Source of the DNA: Candidatus Methylomirabilota bacterium
GTDB lineage: Bacteria; Methylomirabilota; Methylomirabilia; Rokubacteriales; CSP1-6
NCBI GenBank assembly: GCA_035709005.1
Contig: DASTFB010000092.1
Location: 1-44,318, forward strand
Direction of reading: 5' to 3'
DNA length: 44,318 nucleotides
Below the pieces are notes generated by a model, which was not told the origin of the DNA, ran no database searches, and saw only the letters and a program-made list of their open reading frames with translations. Positions 24,024-34,953 of the stretch are shown here, piece by piece. Position 1 is the first letter of the stretch. Every line of letters begins with the position of its first letter. The translations under genes were made by a program, and so were the position numbers.

Positions 24024-25460
24024 CTAGCGCGCCCGGCCGGACACGGGGCGAGGCCGGCGGCGGGCCACCCCGGTGCGGATGGCGGCTTGCGCCACCGCCG
24101 CGGCGACCGCCTCCGGCACCCGTCGGTCGAAGACGGACGGGGTGATGTACTCCTCGCCCAGCTCGTCCTTGCCCACGATGCCGGCCAACGCCTCGGCCGC
24201 GGCGATCTTCATGGCATCGTTCACCCGCCGGGCCCGCACGTCGAGCATGCCCCGGAAGAATCCGGGGAAGCAGTTCACGTTGTTGATCTGGTTGGGATAG
24301 TCCGAGCGACCGGTGGCCATGACTCGCACGTGGGACCCGGCCTCCTCCGGTCGGATCTCCGGGATGGGGTTGGCCATCGCGAACACGATGGCGTCCCGGT
24401 TCATCGTCTTCACGTCCTTGGCCGAGATGACGCCGGGCCCGGACAGCCCGATGAACACATCGGCGCCGGTCAGCGCGTCGCTCAGCGACCCGTGAATTCG
24501 CCGGGGATTCGTGTGCCGGGCGAACCACTCCTTCATCGGGTTCATGTTCTCGGTCCGCCCCCGGTACAGCGCGCCCGCGCGATCGCAGGCCACGATGTGC
24601 CGGGCCCCCACCTTCATGAGGAGCTTGGCGGTAGCGATCGCCGAGGCTCCGGCCCCGGAGAACACGATCCGGGCGTCGGCCAACCGCTTCTTGACGATCT
24701 TCAGGGCATTGAGCAGGGCGCCCAGCACCACCACCGCCGTGCCGTGCTGATCGTCGTGGAAGACCGGGATGTCCAGGTCCCGCTGTAGGCGCTCCTCGAT
24801 CTCGAAGCAGCGGGGCGCCGAGATGTCTTCGAGGTTGATGCCGCCGAAGACCGGCGCAATCGCCTTCACGATGAGGACGATCTCGTTCACGTCCTGCGTG
24901 GCCAGACAGAGAGGAAACGCGTCGACGCCGGCCAATTCCTTGAAGAGCAGAGCCTTCCCCTCCATCACGGGCTGGGCCCCGCTGGGGCCGATGTCGCCCA
25001 GGCCGAGGACCGCCGAGCCATCGGTCACGACGGCCACGGTGTTCTGCTTGATCGTCAGCGCGTAGGCCTTCTCGGCGTCCTGGTGGATGGCCAGGCAGAC
25101 GCGGGCCACGCCGGGGGTATAGGCCATGGACAGGTCGTCGCGGGTCTTGACCGAGACCTTGCCCCGGACCTCGATCTTGCCGCCCAGATGCATGAGGAAC
25201 GTACGGTCGGAGGCGTTGACCACGCGGACGCCCGGCACGGCCCGGACACGATCGACGATCTGCTGGGCGTGGCGTTCGTCGCTGGCCTTGAAGCTCAGGT
25301 CGCGGGTGATGGTCGTCTTGTCGACCTCCACCAGGTCGATGGCGCCGATATCGCCGCCCGCCCGGCCGATGGCGGAGGTGAGCTTGCCCAGCATGCCGGG
25401 GCGGTTCGTGATCTGAAGCCGAACGGTCATGCTGTAGCTCGCACTGGGCGGGTTGGTCAT
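24024..25460 (-). CDS. NAD(P)-dependent malic enzyme with N-terminal ACT domain
   Basis: A 478-residue malic enzyme (oxaloacetate-decarboxylating) that converts malate to pyruvate and CO2. Residues 11-85 look like an ACT regulatory domain (LQITNRPGMLGKLTSAIGRAGG), giving the type sometimes named malic enzyme with ACT. The malic domain follows: SMAYTPGVARVCLAI, TDGSAVLGLGDIGPSG (metal/malate loop), EDISAPRCFEIEERL and FHDDQHGTAVVVLGAL. NAD binding is FSGAGASAIATAKLL and VFAMANPIPEIRPEEA is the second signature. ATG 25460 has AGGAG 7 nt upstream. TAGAAT lies 44 nt before the ATG. It is divergent from the DUF169-UroD gene. Confidence 0.94.
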   Translation of the reverse strand: MTNPPSASYSMTVRLQITNRPGMLGKLTSAIGRAGGDIGAIDLVEVDKTTITRDLSFKASDERHAQQIVDRVRAVPGVRVVNASDRTFLMHLGGKIEVRGKVSVKTRDDLSMAYTPGVARVCLAIHQDAEKAYALTIKQNTVAVVTDGSAVLGLGDIGPSGAQPVMEGKALLFKELAGVDAFPLCLATQDVNEIVLIVKAIAPVFGGINLEDISAPRCFEIEERLQRDLDIPVFHDDQHGTAVVVLGALLNALKIVKKRLADARIVFSGAGASAIATAKLLMKVGARHIVACDRAGALYRGRTENMNPMKEWFARHTNPRRIHGSLSDALTGADVFIGLSGPGVISAKDVKTMNRDAIVFAMANPIPEIRPEEAGSHVRVMATGRSDYPNQINNVNCFPGFFRGMLDVRARRVNDAMKIAAAEALAGIVGKDELGEEYITPSVFDRRVPEAVAAAVAQAAIRTGVARRRPRPVSGRAR

Positions 25461-25503
25461 GATGCGCTCCTGTCCGAGCCTCTCGGGCTCCCGAGTGAGC
25501 GGT

Positions 25504-25509
25504 ATTCTA
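25504..25509 (-). promoter_or_regulatory. -10 element TAGAAT for the malic enzyme gene
   Basis: TAGAAT on the minus strand would place a start near 25497 and leave a leader of about 37 nt. No good -35 box was found. Confidence 0.35.
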
Positions 25510-25570
25510 CCTCTGTTGGAGCGCGCCGCCGCCCGCCAATCCCGGCGGGGCGCGCGGGCCCGGCGGGCGT

Positions 25571-25600
25571 TTGCGGCGCGTCGCCGGGGCGTAGTACGCT
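25571..25600 (+). promoter_or_regulatory. Possible promoter for the DUF169-UroD gene
   Basis: TTGCGG (25571-25576) and TACGCT (25595-25600) are separated by 18 nt; TAGTAC at 25592 is an alternative -10 with 15-nt spacing. Each box matches the sigma-70 consensus only partly. Confidence 0.35.
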
Positions 25601-25630
25601 CAGCCGGACCGGCAACATCGAGGAGGACGC

Positions 25631-27490
25631 ATGATCGACGTCAAGACCGCCGACCGGGAGCTGATGACCTACATCCGGCCGCAGACCTTTCCGGTGGCGA
25701 TCCGGATGCTGAGGCCCGGCGAGGAGATTCCCGAGAAGGCCAAGCGCCCGGCCAGGGACTTCAAGAAGCTCAGCATGAACTGCCAGGTCATCGACATGGC
25801 GCGCCGATATGGCTGGACCATCGCCCTGACCCGCGAGGATCACATCTGCTCGCTGGGGATCGCCGCCCTCGGCTTCGAGAAGCCGACGCACCTGCACAAC
25901 TCCGGCACGCTGTGCGAGGGCATGTACACGGAGACCAAGGAGGCCGGTCAGCGCTCGGAAGTCGCCGTCGATCGCTTCGAGCCGGGTGAGTTCTCCGCGC
26001 TGCTGGTCGCTCCCCTGGAGCGGGCGTCGTTCGAGCCCGACCTGGTGTGTGTCTACGGCAACCCGGCCCAGATCATGCGCCTGGTCCAGGCCGCCCTGTG
26101 GAAACAGGGGGGCAAGCTCACCTCGTCGTTCGCGGGGCGCGTGGCCTGCGCCGACATCATCGTGACGACCATGCAGACCGACCGCCCTCAGGTGATCATG
26201 CCCTGCTCGGGTGATCGGATCTTCGGCCAGACGCAGGACCACGAGATGGCCTTCACGATTCCCTGGCCCCAGATGGAGGACATCCTGGCCGGTCTGCGCG
26301 GCACGCACGCCGGCGGCATCCGCTACCCCATCACGCAGTTTCTGGAGTACGAGCCGAAACTGCCGCCCCGCTACCTGGAAGCCAACCGGGTGTGGGACGC
26401 CGAGCAGGGCCGCGCCCCCTACACGCCCCGCGACCGGGTCGTGGCCGCTTACAAGCGGACCTTCGCCGACCGCGTGCCGACGTACCCGATCGTGGCATCG
26501 TTCGCGGGGACGCTCGACGGGCTCTCCATCGAGGAATACTGCACGAGCCCCAGCAAGGCCATCAAAGCCATGCTGAACTACTTCGAGCGGTATCAGCCGG
26601 ACGTGGTGCTGGCCTACAACGATCTGGCCAAGGAAGCGGAGGCCTTCGGCTGCCGGGTCAAGTACTCCGACTACGTGGTCCCGTCCATCGACGTCCACGT
26701 ACTGGCCGAGGACAAGGCCCGGCTGGCCACGCTGGCCATGCCCGATCCGTACCGCACGGCTCGGCTGCCCGGATTCCTCGAGCAGTGCGAGGCGCTGGTG
26801 AACGCCCGCCCGCCGACGGCCATCGGAGCCGTGGCCGTGGGCCCCTGGACGATCGCCATGCTCCTGCGCAACCCGGAGACCATGCTGCTCGACACGTTCG
26901 AGGACCCGCAGTTCATTCACGACCTCATGCGGGTCGCCACGGACTTCTGCAAGCTGTGGGGCGACGCGATCGTGAAGACCGGGATCGGGCTGAGCTTCTC
27001 CGAGCCCACGGCGTCCATCAGCCTGATCTCGCCCGACAATTACCGCGACTTCATCGCTCCCTATCACAAGGAGCTCGTCGCCCATTTCAAGGCCAAGAAA
27101 GTGGGTGTGACCACCCACATCTGTGGCACGACGTACCCGATCTATGAGGACCTCATCCAGTGCGGCTTCACCACGATCTCCTTCGATCTGGACCAGCAGG
27201 CCGATCCCAGCCTCTACGTGGACCAGCTCGACCGCTTCATGCAGGTCGCCCGGGGGCGGGCGGTGGCGATCGGCAACGTCGACGCCACGAAGTTCGAACG
27301 GGCGACGCGGGAGGAGATCGAGGCCGAAGTCAAGCGCTGCATCGACAGCGCGGCGCGGCACTCCGGCTTCATCCTGTCGACGTCGTGCGAGATCCCTCCG
27401 CGCTCGAACCCGGACATCGTGCGCTGGTTCATGGACACCGCCCGGGAGTACGGACGCTACGACCGGATCTTTAGCTCGGAGAGCGGCTAG
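25631..27490 (+). CDS. DUF169-UroD (MtaA-type methyltransferase) fusion protein
   Basis: A 619-residue fusion. Residues about 8-245 match the DUF169 family (COG2043), with cysteines at 51, 73, 95, 140, 173 and 192 and the segment MPCSGDRIFGQTQDHE. Residues about 265-615 match the UroD/MtaA/CmuA clan. There the methyltransferase zinc site is seen as His497 and Cys499 in THICGTTYP and Cys586 in STSCEIPPRSN, while the arginine-rich porphyrin pocket of true uroporphyrinogen decarboxylase is not visible, so a corrinoid-dependent methyl transfer is more likely than heme synthesis. ATG 25631 has GAGGAGG 5 nt upstream. No corrinoid protein lies beside it, but one is encoded 16 kb away. The DUF169 half may be metal- or cluster-binding; its role is unknown. 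Confidence 0.85.
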   Translation: MIDVKTADRELMTYIRPQTFPVAIRMLRPGEEIPEKAKRPARDFKKLSMNCQVIDMARRYGWTIALTREDHICSLGIAALGFEKPTHLHNSGTLCEGMYTETKEAGQRSEVAVDRFEPGEFSALLVAPLERASFEPDLVCVYGNPAQIMRLVQAALWKQGGKLTSSFAGRVACADIIVTTMQTDRPQVIMPCSGDRIFGQTQDHEMAFTIPWPQMEDILAGLRGTHAGGIRYPITQFLEYEPKLPPRYLEANRVWDAEQGRAPYTPRDRVVAAYKRTFADRVPTYPIVASFAGTLDGLSIEEYCTSPSKAIKAMLNYFERYQPDVVLAYNDLAKEAEAFGCRVKYSDYVVPSIDVHVLAEDKARLATLAMPDPYRTARLPGFLEQCEALVNARPPTAIGAVAVGPWTIAMLLRNPETMLLDTFEDPQFIHDLMRVATDFCKLWGDAIVKTGIGLSFSEPTASISLISPDNYRDFIAPYHKELVAHFKAKKVGVTTHICGTTYPIYEDLIQCGFTTISFDLDQQADPSLYVDQLDRFMQVARGRAVAIGNVDATKFERATREEIEAEVKRCIDSAARHSGFILSTSCEIPPRSNPDIVRWFMDTAREYGRYDRIFSSESG

Positions 27491-27508
27491 GCGGCGATCT
27501 TTCTTCTA

Positions 27509-27564
27509 TTAGTTTGAAGGGGGGCGCGAGACGCGCCCCCCTTCAAACTTCCCCCGTTCACGTG
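27509..27564. repeat. 56-bp palindromic repeat, copy A
   Basis: Columns 3-41 fold into a perfect 18-bp stem (27511-27528 with 27532-27549) with an AGA loop, followed by CCCCCGTTCACG. Copy B at 34866 is 49/56 identical without gaps, and all seven differences are transitions. Read on the minus strand it lies 37 nt after the stop of the RRM gene. It also lies about 20 nt after the DUF169-UroD stop on the plus strand. No T-run follows in either direction. Confidence 0.75.
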
Positions 27565-27601
27565 AGGTGCGACGCAGTTCCGGAGCGAGCCGCGCTCGGC
27601 G

Positions 27602-27991
27602 TCACCACTTGATGGGCTTGGAGGGCCGGTGCGCGTAACCGCTCTCGCGGCCGCCACCACCGCCGGGCCGCCGACCACCGCCTCCGCCGCCGGGACGTCC
27701 GCCCCCGCCCGGCCGACCGCCACCGCCGCCACCGGTGCGGGGCGCTTGCGGGTTGGAGATTTCCACGACGATGCGGCGGCCGTCGAGCTCGCGGCCGTTC
27801 AGCTGGGCGATGGCGTTCTGCGCATCCTCGGTGGTGCCCATCTCGACGAACCCGAAGCCCCGGGATTGCCCGGAGAAGCGATCGGTGATGACGGTCGCGG
27901 AGACCACGTTGCCGGACTGTGCGAAGAACTCCCGTAGGGCTTCGCTGGTGGTGGAGTAGGAAAGACCGCCGATGTAGAGTTTCGCCGCCAT
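27602..27991 (-). CDS. Glycine-rich RRM RNA-binding protein
   Basis: A 129-residue cytoplasmic protein with one RNA recognition motif: RNP2 as LYIGGLSY and RNP1 as RGFGFVEM, then a glycine/arginine-rich tail of GGGGGR-type repeats (about residues 85-120). Such bacterial proteins bind RNA and are often cold-induced. ATG 27991 has GAGGAGGTGA 8 nt upstream. A candidate promoter lies about 100 nt upstream, leaving a long leader, which would suit temperature- or structure-dependent control. Downstream, 37 nt after the stop, is palindromic repeat copy A. Confidence 0.93.
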   Translation of the reverse strand: MAAKLYIGGLSYSTTSEALREFFAQSGNVVSATVITDRFSGQSRGFGFVEMGTTEDAQNAIAQLNGRELDGRRIVVEISNPQAPRTGGGGGGRPGGGGRPGGGGGGRRPGGGGGRESGYAHRPSKPIKW

Positions 27992-28091
27992 CTGTGTCAC
28001 CTCCTCGACTCTTCCCAGACCGACTCGCACGCCCCGTGGACGGAAGAGCGACGTCGGAGGCGAGGTCCGGCCATACCGGCAGACGTTCCTC

Positions 28092-28119
28092 AGTCTACAC
28101 AGGTCCGACCCGGGCGCAA
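28092..28119 (-). promoter_or_regulatory. Promoter for the RRM gene
   Basis: On the minus strand TTGCGC (28119-28114), a 16-nt spacer and TAGACT (28097-28092) resemble a sigma-70 promoter. Start near 28085 gives about 95 nt of 5' leader. Confidence 0.45.
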
Positions 28120-28150
28120 GCGTCGCGATGACCTGAGCCGACGAGGGTGC

Positions 28151-28540
28151 TCACGCCGCCGGCGGGCAGTACATCGCGAGCAGATGATCGAGGTACCGCA
28201 GGTCCAAAGGCTTCGGCACGTACATGACTGCACCGTCCTTGAGCGTCTCGCCGGCCTGGGCGGCGTTGGCCTTTCCCGTCAGCATGACGACCGGGATCGT
28301 GGGATCGAGGTTGTGGATCTTGCGGAGCACGACGAGCCCGTTCGGCCCGGGCATGTCGACGTCGAGGATGATCAGGTCGGGCCGGTGACGAACGAGGAGG
28401 TCCAGCCCCTCCGATCCGTCGCGCGCCGTCTCCACGACGCACTCCGCCGGCGGCCGCCGGGTCTCGATGTATTCCTTGAGGACGCTGAGCAGCGCGGGCT
28501 CGTCGTCGATGATGATGACGCGGTGACGGGGGGAGGCCAT
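28151..28540 (-). CDS. Single-domain response regulator (receiver only)
   Basis: A 129-residue CheY-like receiver. The acidic pocket is IIIDDEP (Asp12, 13), the phospho-acceptor Asp60 lies in LIILDVDMPG, and the switch Thr/Lys are in VVMLTGKANA and YVPKPLD. There is no output domain, so it probably works by protein contact or as a phosphorelay member. ATG 28540 follows the double-receiver stop by 3 nt, so the two are almost certainly co-transcribed and perhaps translationally coupled. Confidence 0.92.
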   Translation of the reverse strand: MASPRHRVIIIDDEPALLSVLKEYIETRRPPAECVVETARDGSEGLDLLVRHRPDLIILDVDMPGPNGLVVLRKIHNLDPTIPVVMLTGKANAAQAGETLKDGAVMYVPKPLDLRYLDHLLAMYCPPAA

Positions 28541-28543
28541 CGC

Positions 28544-29350
28544 CTAGCGTCCCGCCCGGGTCGTGGCCAGCGCCGTCTCCACGGTCTGGGTCAGGTATTC
28601 GAGGTCGATGGGCTTCATCACGTAGTCGAAGGCGCCCGCGGCCAGCGACTGCTTGGCGACGTCGCTGTTCGGGCTTCCGCTCACCATGATCACCTTCGCA
28701 CGGGGGGCCAGCGTCAGGATGGCCGGCAGCGCGTCGGAGCCCTTCAGGCCCGGCAGCTCGATGTCGAGCAACACCAGGTCCGGCGCCTCGTGACCGATCA
28801 TGCGGAGCGCGGCGACGGCGTCGTTGGCCACCTGCGCGCGATGGCCGTGCGCGACCATGAGCTCCTCCAGGGCGGCGCGCAGCTCCGGATCGTCGTCGAC
28901 GATCAGCACTAGCCGGCGCGGCCCCGGCGTGACGACCGCTGCGAGCGCCTCCGCCTCGCCCACATCGGCCGCGGCGGATGGAGAAGAGGGCGGCGGCCCG
29001 ATGGCCGCGTCCAGGGCGGCCAAGTCGAGCGGCTTGGTCAACACCACGCTGGCGCCCAGCCGCAAGGCACGATCGTGCAGGGCCCGGTCGGCATCCCCGG
29101 TGACCACGATGACCTTGGCCGTGCGGTCCACGGCCCGGATCCGCTGGACGGCATCGAGCCCATTGAGGCGCGGCATGTGGAGGTCCAGGACGATGACCTG
29201 CGGGCGTTCCCGCTTGACGTGCACCAGCGCCTCGAGCCCGTTGGCGGCCTGGCGGACCTCGAATCCCGACATGGCGAGGTAGTCGGCGAGCATCGACCGG
29301 ATATCGGTGTCGTCGTCGACGACCAGGCCCAGCTGACGTCCGGGATCCAT
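28544..29350 (-). CDS. Double-receiver response regulator
   Basis: A 268-residue protein of two receiver domains (REC1 about 5-115 with Asp56 in VIVLDLHMP; REC2 about 145-265 with Asp196 in LVLLDIELP), joined by a Pro/Ser/Ala-rich linker (about 119-142). Both have their acidic pockets (VVDDDTD, IVDDDPE) and Lys (TKPLDL, MKPIDLEYL), so both could be phosphorylated. No output domain exists. It sits between the NtrC-type regulator (39 nt upstream) and the single receiver (3 nt downstream), indicating a multi-step phosphorelay. Confidence 0.92.
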   Translation of the reverse strand: MDPGRQLGLVVDDDTDIRSMLADYLAMSGFEVRQAANGLEALVHVKRERPQVIVLDLHMPRLNGLDAVQRIRAVDRTAKVIVVTGDADRALHDRALRLGASVVLTKPLDLAALDAAIGPPPSSPSAAADVGEAEALAAVVTPGPRRLVLIVDDDPELRAALEELMVAHGHRAQVANDAVAALRMIGHEAPDLVLLDIELPGLKGSDALPAILTLAPRAKVIMVSGSPNSDVAKQSLAAGAFDYVMKPIDLEYLTQTVETALATTRAGR

Positions 29351-29389
29351 CGCCTACGACCGACGGTAGCATGAGCCCCGGGGAATCGC

Positions 29390-30738
<1,349 letters not shown>

Positions 30739-30742
<4 letters not shown>

Positions 30743-33255
30743 ACCGGTAGCACCACGCGGAAGACGGAGCCTTTGCCGACCCGGGACGTGACTTCGATGC
30801 GGCCGCCGTGGTCGGTGACGATGCCCTGGGCGATGGCCAGCCCCAGGCCCGTGCCCTGCCCCGGTGGCTTGGTCGTGAAGAAGGCGTCGAAGATACGGCC
30901 GAGCAGCTCGTCGCTGATCCCCGGCCCCTCGTCTTCGAATTCCACCTCGACTTCGTCGCGCAGCCGCCGGGAGCGGACGTGCAGCGTTCCCTCGCCGCCC
31001 ATGGCCTCCAGAGCGTTGGCGGCGATGCCCAGAAACACCTGGCGGAGCTGTCCCTCGTTGATGGTGACCAGCGGCAGCTCGGGATCGAGCGCGGAGGCGA
31101 ACTGGCGGTCCTTGAATCGGGACTGGTGCGACAGCAGGTCGATCGTCTTCAAGACGAGCGCATTGAGGTCGGCGGGGGCGCGCCGGCTGCCCGGCTCCCG
31201 CACGAACTGCAGCAGGCTCGCCGTGATCTCCTTGCACCGATAGGCCTCCTCCTCGATGAGGCCCAGGTACTGGCGGAACTCCTCGATCGCCGGCGCGTGA
31301 GCGAGCGTGCCCTCCCGGCTGCGGGCCAGGAGCGACTCGGCGCACCCGGCGATCGTGGCCAGTGGGTTGTTCAGCTCGTGGGCGACCCCGGCCGCCAGCC
31401 GCCCCGCAGTGGTCAGGCGCTCGGTGAGCAGCATCTGGCGCTCCAGTCGCTTGGCCAACGTGATGTCCTCCACGAGCAGGACGAGGTGGTCGGTGGACGG
31501 CTCGATGGGCGCCGCGGTCAGGCGCAGGAGCTTCGTCCCGTCCCCGATCATCATCTCCACCTCGGTCGAGGCCACCCGGCGCGCGGCCAGGACGCCGCGC
31601 GCCAGCTCCTCTACGGCCGTGGCGCGCTCCGTGGACATCAGCTCGGTCAGGCGCGCACCCGCCGGCTCGCCGCATCCCAGCACCCGGGCGGCATGCCGGT
31701 TGGCGCGGACCACACGCAGCTCCGTGTCGAGCACGAACACTCCCAGCGGCAACGTTTCCAGCACGACCTCCACGAAGCGCTTCTGGCCGTCGAGCTCGCG
31801 GGTGCGCTCGGCGACCATACCTTCGAGCTGGGTGTACAGACGCGCGTGCTCCAGGGCGATGGCCGCCTGGTCGGCGAGGGCCAGCAGCAGCTCCTCTTCC
31901 GACGCCGAGAAATGATGGACGTCGCGCCGGAAGACGCTGAGGGTGCCCGTGATCCGGTCGCCCACCCGGAGCGGCACCGCCAGCATCGAGCGAAATCGAG
32001 TGAGCCGGGGAATGTCCGGATACTGGACGCGGCCGTCGGTGAACAGGTCAGCGCTCTTCACGGGGCGTCCTTCGCTGACCGCCCGACCGGTGATGCCTTC
32101 GCCGGCGCGCATCTGGATCTGCGTCAGCATCTCGTGCGGCAGATCCAGGCTGGCCAGGATGGTGAGCAGGCCGGTGGCTGGTTCCAGCGTCGCCACGCTG
32201 CACGATTCCACGCCCAGCACACGGCGCGCCTCGTCCAGGATGACCCGGATCGTTTGCTGGATGTCCAGACTGGCCGAGACCGCTCGCCCGGCCTGCAGGA
32301 GCGCACGCGTCTGGTCGGCATGCCGCCGGCTGTCCTCGTGCAACCGCCGCTGGTCGATGGCGGAGGCCAGGGGCAGGGCCAGGCCGCCCACGACCTCGCC
32401 GTCGGCGTCGTCGAAGGCGGCCGGGCGACGCGAGGTCAGCATGACCCCACCCGCCACCGTGCCGCGCGACATCAGGGGCACCAGGAGCGCCGAGCGGTAA
32501 CCGCGGGCGGCCAAGGCTTGCCGGCTCAGCGGCGGCACAGTGGCGGCAGCGAGGTCATCCACCCGCACCGGCGTACCGCTGGCGGCCATCTGCGCGAGCA
32601 GCGTCCCCTCCAGCGGCATGCGGGTGTCCCGCCGGGCCCCCTGGCCGAGCGTGCGCGCCGGTAGATCGACGATGGTGAACTCTCGCCCCTCGGCCTCGAT
32701 CAACGAGACGCCGATGGAATCGAACGACACCAGGCCGGCCACGCCCTCGGCGAAGGCGCGGTAGACGGCGTCGAGCGGCTCCCCCGAGCGGCCCAGGCGC
32801 GTGAGCTCGGTGGCGACGCGCATGCGCCGCATCTCACGGTGGTGGCGCCAGGCCTGCTCCACGGCCAGGCCCAGCTCGCGGGGCAGATCGCGGGGCAGCG
32901 TGGTCCGGGTCAGGCGGCCCAGCAGCGCCAGCTCGGCCCGGGCGCGACGGGGAGGGCCCAGGGGCACGCGCAGCAACACCGTCCGCTCCGGCACGCCGGC
33001 CGGCGCCACGCGGGCCAGTCGTAGCCCGCGGGCAGGCGGCCCGGCCAGGCGCCGGGCGAGCCAGTCTTCGACGGCTCGGGGCGCGCGGCCGCTCAACGCG
33101 GTGACCACCTGCGCCTCCGCCCGGTCGGGGCGATAGGCCAGCGCTCCGGCGGTGGCGCCGGTCAGGGTGAGCAAACGGCGCAGCGCCCGCTGCAGCCCTT
33201 CCTCCCAGGAGGCGCCGGTCTCGAGCTCCCTGACGACCGGGCCGCTGGCGATCAC
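30739..33255 (-). CDS. Multi-GAF/PAS histidine kinase
   Basis: An 838-residue kinase without clear membrane helices, so probably cytoplasmic. Domains in order: a divergent GAF-like region (about 5-130), GAF (about 155-300), GAF (about 325-480; GITGRAVSEGRPV and SMLAVPLRVGD), PAS (about 500-610; VEVVLETLPLGVFVLD), HisKA with H-box AGVAHELNNPLATI (His626), and HATPase with N-box GIAANALEAM, DEGPGIS and GQGTGLGLAIAQGI. The C-terminal part is of the NtrB/ZraS type, fitting the NtrC partner. Its GTG start at 33255 overlaps the D-aminoacylase stop by GTGA. Ligand unknown. Confidence 0.94.
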
Positions 33256-34850
33256 GGCAAACGCAACACGCGACCGGGCAGGCTGCCGGTGTGCTCACCG
33301 TCTCGGACGACCAGGCGGCCGTTCACCATGACGTGCTCGATGCCCGCCGGATAGCGGTGGGGATCGCCATAGGTGGCCCGATCGGCGACGAGCTTGGGAT
33401 CGAACACCACGAGATCCGCGCGAGCGCCCACCCGGATGATACCGCGATCCTTGAGGCCGAGACGCCGGGCGGGCAATCCCGTCATCTTGTGGACCGCCTG
33501 GGCCAGCGACAGCACGCGCTGCTCACGGGCGTACTCGCCGAGCACCCGGGGAAAGGTCCCGTAGCTGCGCGGGTGGGGTTTGCCTTCCCCGAGCGGCCCG
33601 TTCGGGGCCAGGCTCGAGCCGTCGGAGCCGACCATCACGCGGGGGTGCTGCAGGGCCCGCCGCACGTCCTGCTCGTCGAGCTGGAAGAGGATCACGTACC
33701 CTCGACCGTCTTCGTCGGCGATGAGCTCGAGGGCCGCGTCCAGCGGATCCAGGCCTCGGGCGATGCCCACCTCGCTGAGCCGCCGGCCCTCGGCGTCCTT
33801 CCGCCGGGTGCAGGAAGCGACCATGATGTTCTCCCAGCCGATCCGATCGACCAGGCTCTGCCCGTTGGCGGGCGAGACGACGTCGCGCCGCACGCGCTGG
33901 CGCGTCTCGGGGTCGCGCAGCCGCGCCAGCATCGCGTCGATGCCGCCCTCCAGCGCCCAGTCGGGCAGCAACGTGCGCAGCGTCGTGCTGGACGCCGTGT
34001 ACGGGTAGCAGTCAGCCGTCACGTCGAGACCGTCGGCGACCGCCGCATCGATGCGATCGAGAGCCGCACCGACCTGACCCCAGTTGGGCCGGCCGGCCGC
34101 CTTGATGTGGCTCACCTGCACCGGCAGATCCGCCTCACGCCCGATCCTGATCGCCTCGTCCACCGCCGTCACCAACGTGGACCCTTCCCCGCGGATGTGG
34201 CTGGCGTAGAACCCCCGCCGTCGCGCTCCCCGAGCGACGGCCACGATCTCGTCGGTGGTCGCATACGAGCCCGGCGCGTAGATGAGCCCCGTGGACAGTC
34301 CCCACGCGCCGTCCTCGACGGCCGCCTCCAGCATCCGCTGCATGAGCCCGAGCTCTCCCGCGCTCGGCGGCCGCCGGGCGAACCCCATGGCGGCCACCCG
34401 CAGCGTGCCGTGGCCGACGAGCTGAATCACATTGAGGCCGGTGCCCTCGCCGTCGAACGCGTCGAGATATTCGCCGACGGAGCGCCAGCGGAAGTCCATG
34501 CCGCGTGGCAGGTACAGGGCGAAGCCGCGGAGATCCTCGAGGTGTTCCGCCGACACCGGCGCCGGAGAAAATCCACAGTTGCCCACCACCTCGGTGGTAA
34601 CGCCCTGGCGGATCTTGGATTCGGCCCGGCGGTTGTCCCACAACCGCCAGTCCGAGTGCGAGTGCATGTCGATGAAGCCCGGGGCCACCACGCGTCCGGC
34701 TGCGTGGATGGTGCGCCCGGCGGACTCGCGGGACAGATCGCCCAGCGCCACGATGGTCTCGTCCCGGATGCCCAGGTCGGTGCGCCCGCCGGCGGTGCCG
34801 GTCCCGTCGATCACCGTAGCGCCCTCGACTTTGATATCGAGCTGGGTCAT
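33252..34850 (-). CDS. N-acyl-D-amino-acid deacylase (amidohydrolase superfamily)
   Basis: A 532-residue metal-dependent amidohydrolase, similar to D-aminoacylase/N-acyl-D-glutamate deacylase. Metal and fold motifs are PGFIDMHSHSDW, the bridging cysteine in VVGNCGFSP, SHIRGEGS, QVSHIKAAGRPNWG, and the aspartate in VMVGSDGSS. Substrate arginine lies in RRKDAEG. It probably releases D-amino acids from N-acyl forms. ATG 34850 lies 15 nt downstream of palindromic repeat copy B, on the 3' side of the amidase gene. The stop overlaps the histidine kinase start by GTGA, so the enzyme is translated in line with the signalling genes. Confidence 0.9.
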   Translation of the reverse strand: MTQLDIKVEGATVIDGTGTAGGRTDLGIRDETIVALGDLSRESAGRTIHAAGRVVAPGFIDMHSHSDWRLWDNRRAESKIRQGVTTEVVGNCGFSPAPVSAEHLEDLRGFALYLPRGMDFRWRSVGEYLDAFDGEGTGLNVIQLVGHGTLRVAAMGFARRPPSAGELGLMQRMLEAAVEDGAWGLSTGLIYAPGSYATTDEIVAVARGARRRGFYASHIRGEGSTLVTAVDEAIRIGREADLPVQVSHIKAAGRPNWGQVGAALDRIDAAVADGLDVTADCYPYTASSTTLRTLLPDWALEGGIDAMLARLRDPETRQRVRRDVVSPANGQSLVDRIGWENIMVASCTRRKDAEGRRLSEVGIARGLDPLDAALELIADEDGRGYVILFQLDEQDVRRALQHPRVMVGSDGSSLAPNGPLGEGKPHPRSYGTFPRVLGEYAREQRVLSLAQAVHKMTGLPARRLGLKDRGIIRVGARADLVVFDPKLVADRATYGDPHRYPAGIEHVMVNGRLVVRDGEHTGSLPGRVLRLP

Positions 34851-34865
34851 GTAGTTCCGATCTTG

Positions 34866-34921
34866 TTAGCTTGGAGGGGGGCACGAGACGCGCCCCCCTC
34901 CAGACCTCCCCCGTTCACGCG
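34866..34921. repeat. 56-bp palindromic repeat, copy B
   Basis: Gapless match to copy A at 27509 (49/56). The stem is retained: A-T at columns 9 and 35 in copy A is replaced by G-C here, and three of the remaining changes keep G-U pairs only if the RNA is read from the minus strand. On that strand it lies 32 nt after the amidase stop, almost the same distance as copy A after the RRM stop, and 15 nt before the D-aminoacylase ATG. Confidence 0.75.
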
Positions 34922-34953
34922 CGCCGACACCATGCTCGCCGTCTCACCTGTCG

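Noticed and set aside
27605-27760. Tandem G/C-rich repeat resembling a DNA repeat array
   Set aside because: It is the coding sequence of the Gly/Arg-rich tail of the RRM protein; there is no CRISPR-like unit with spacers.
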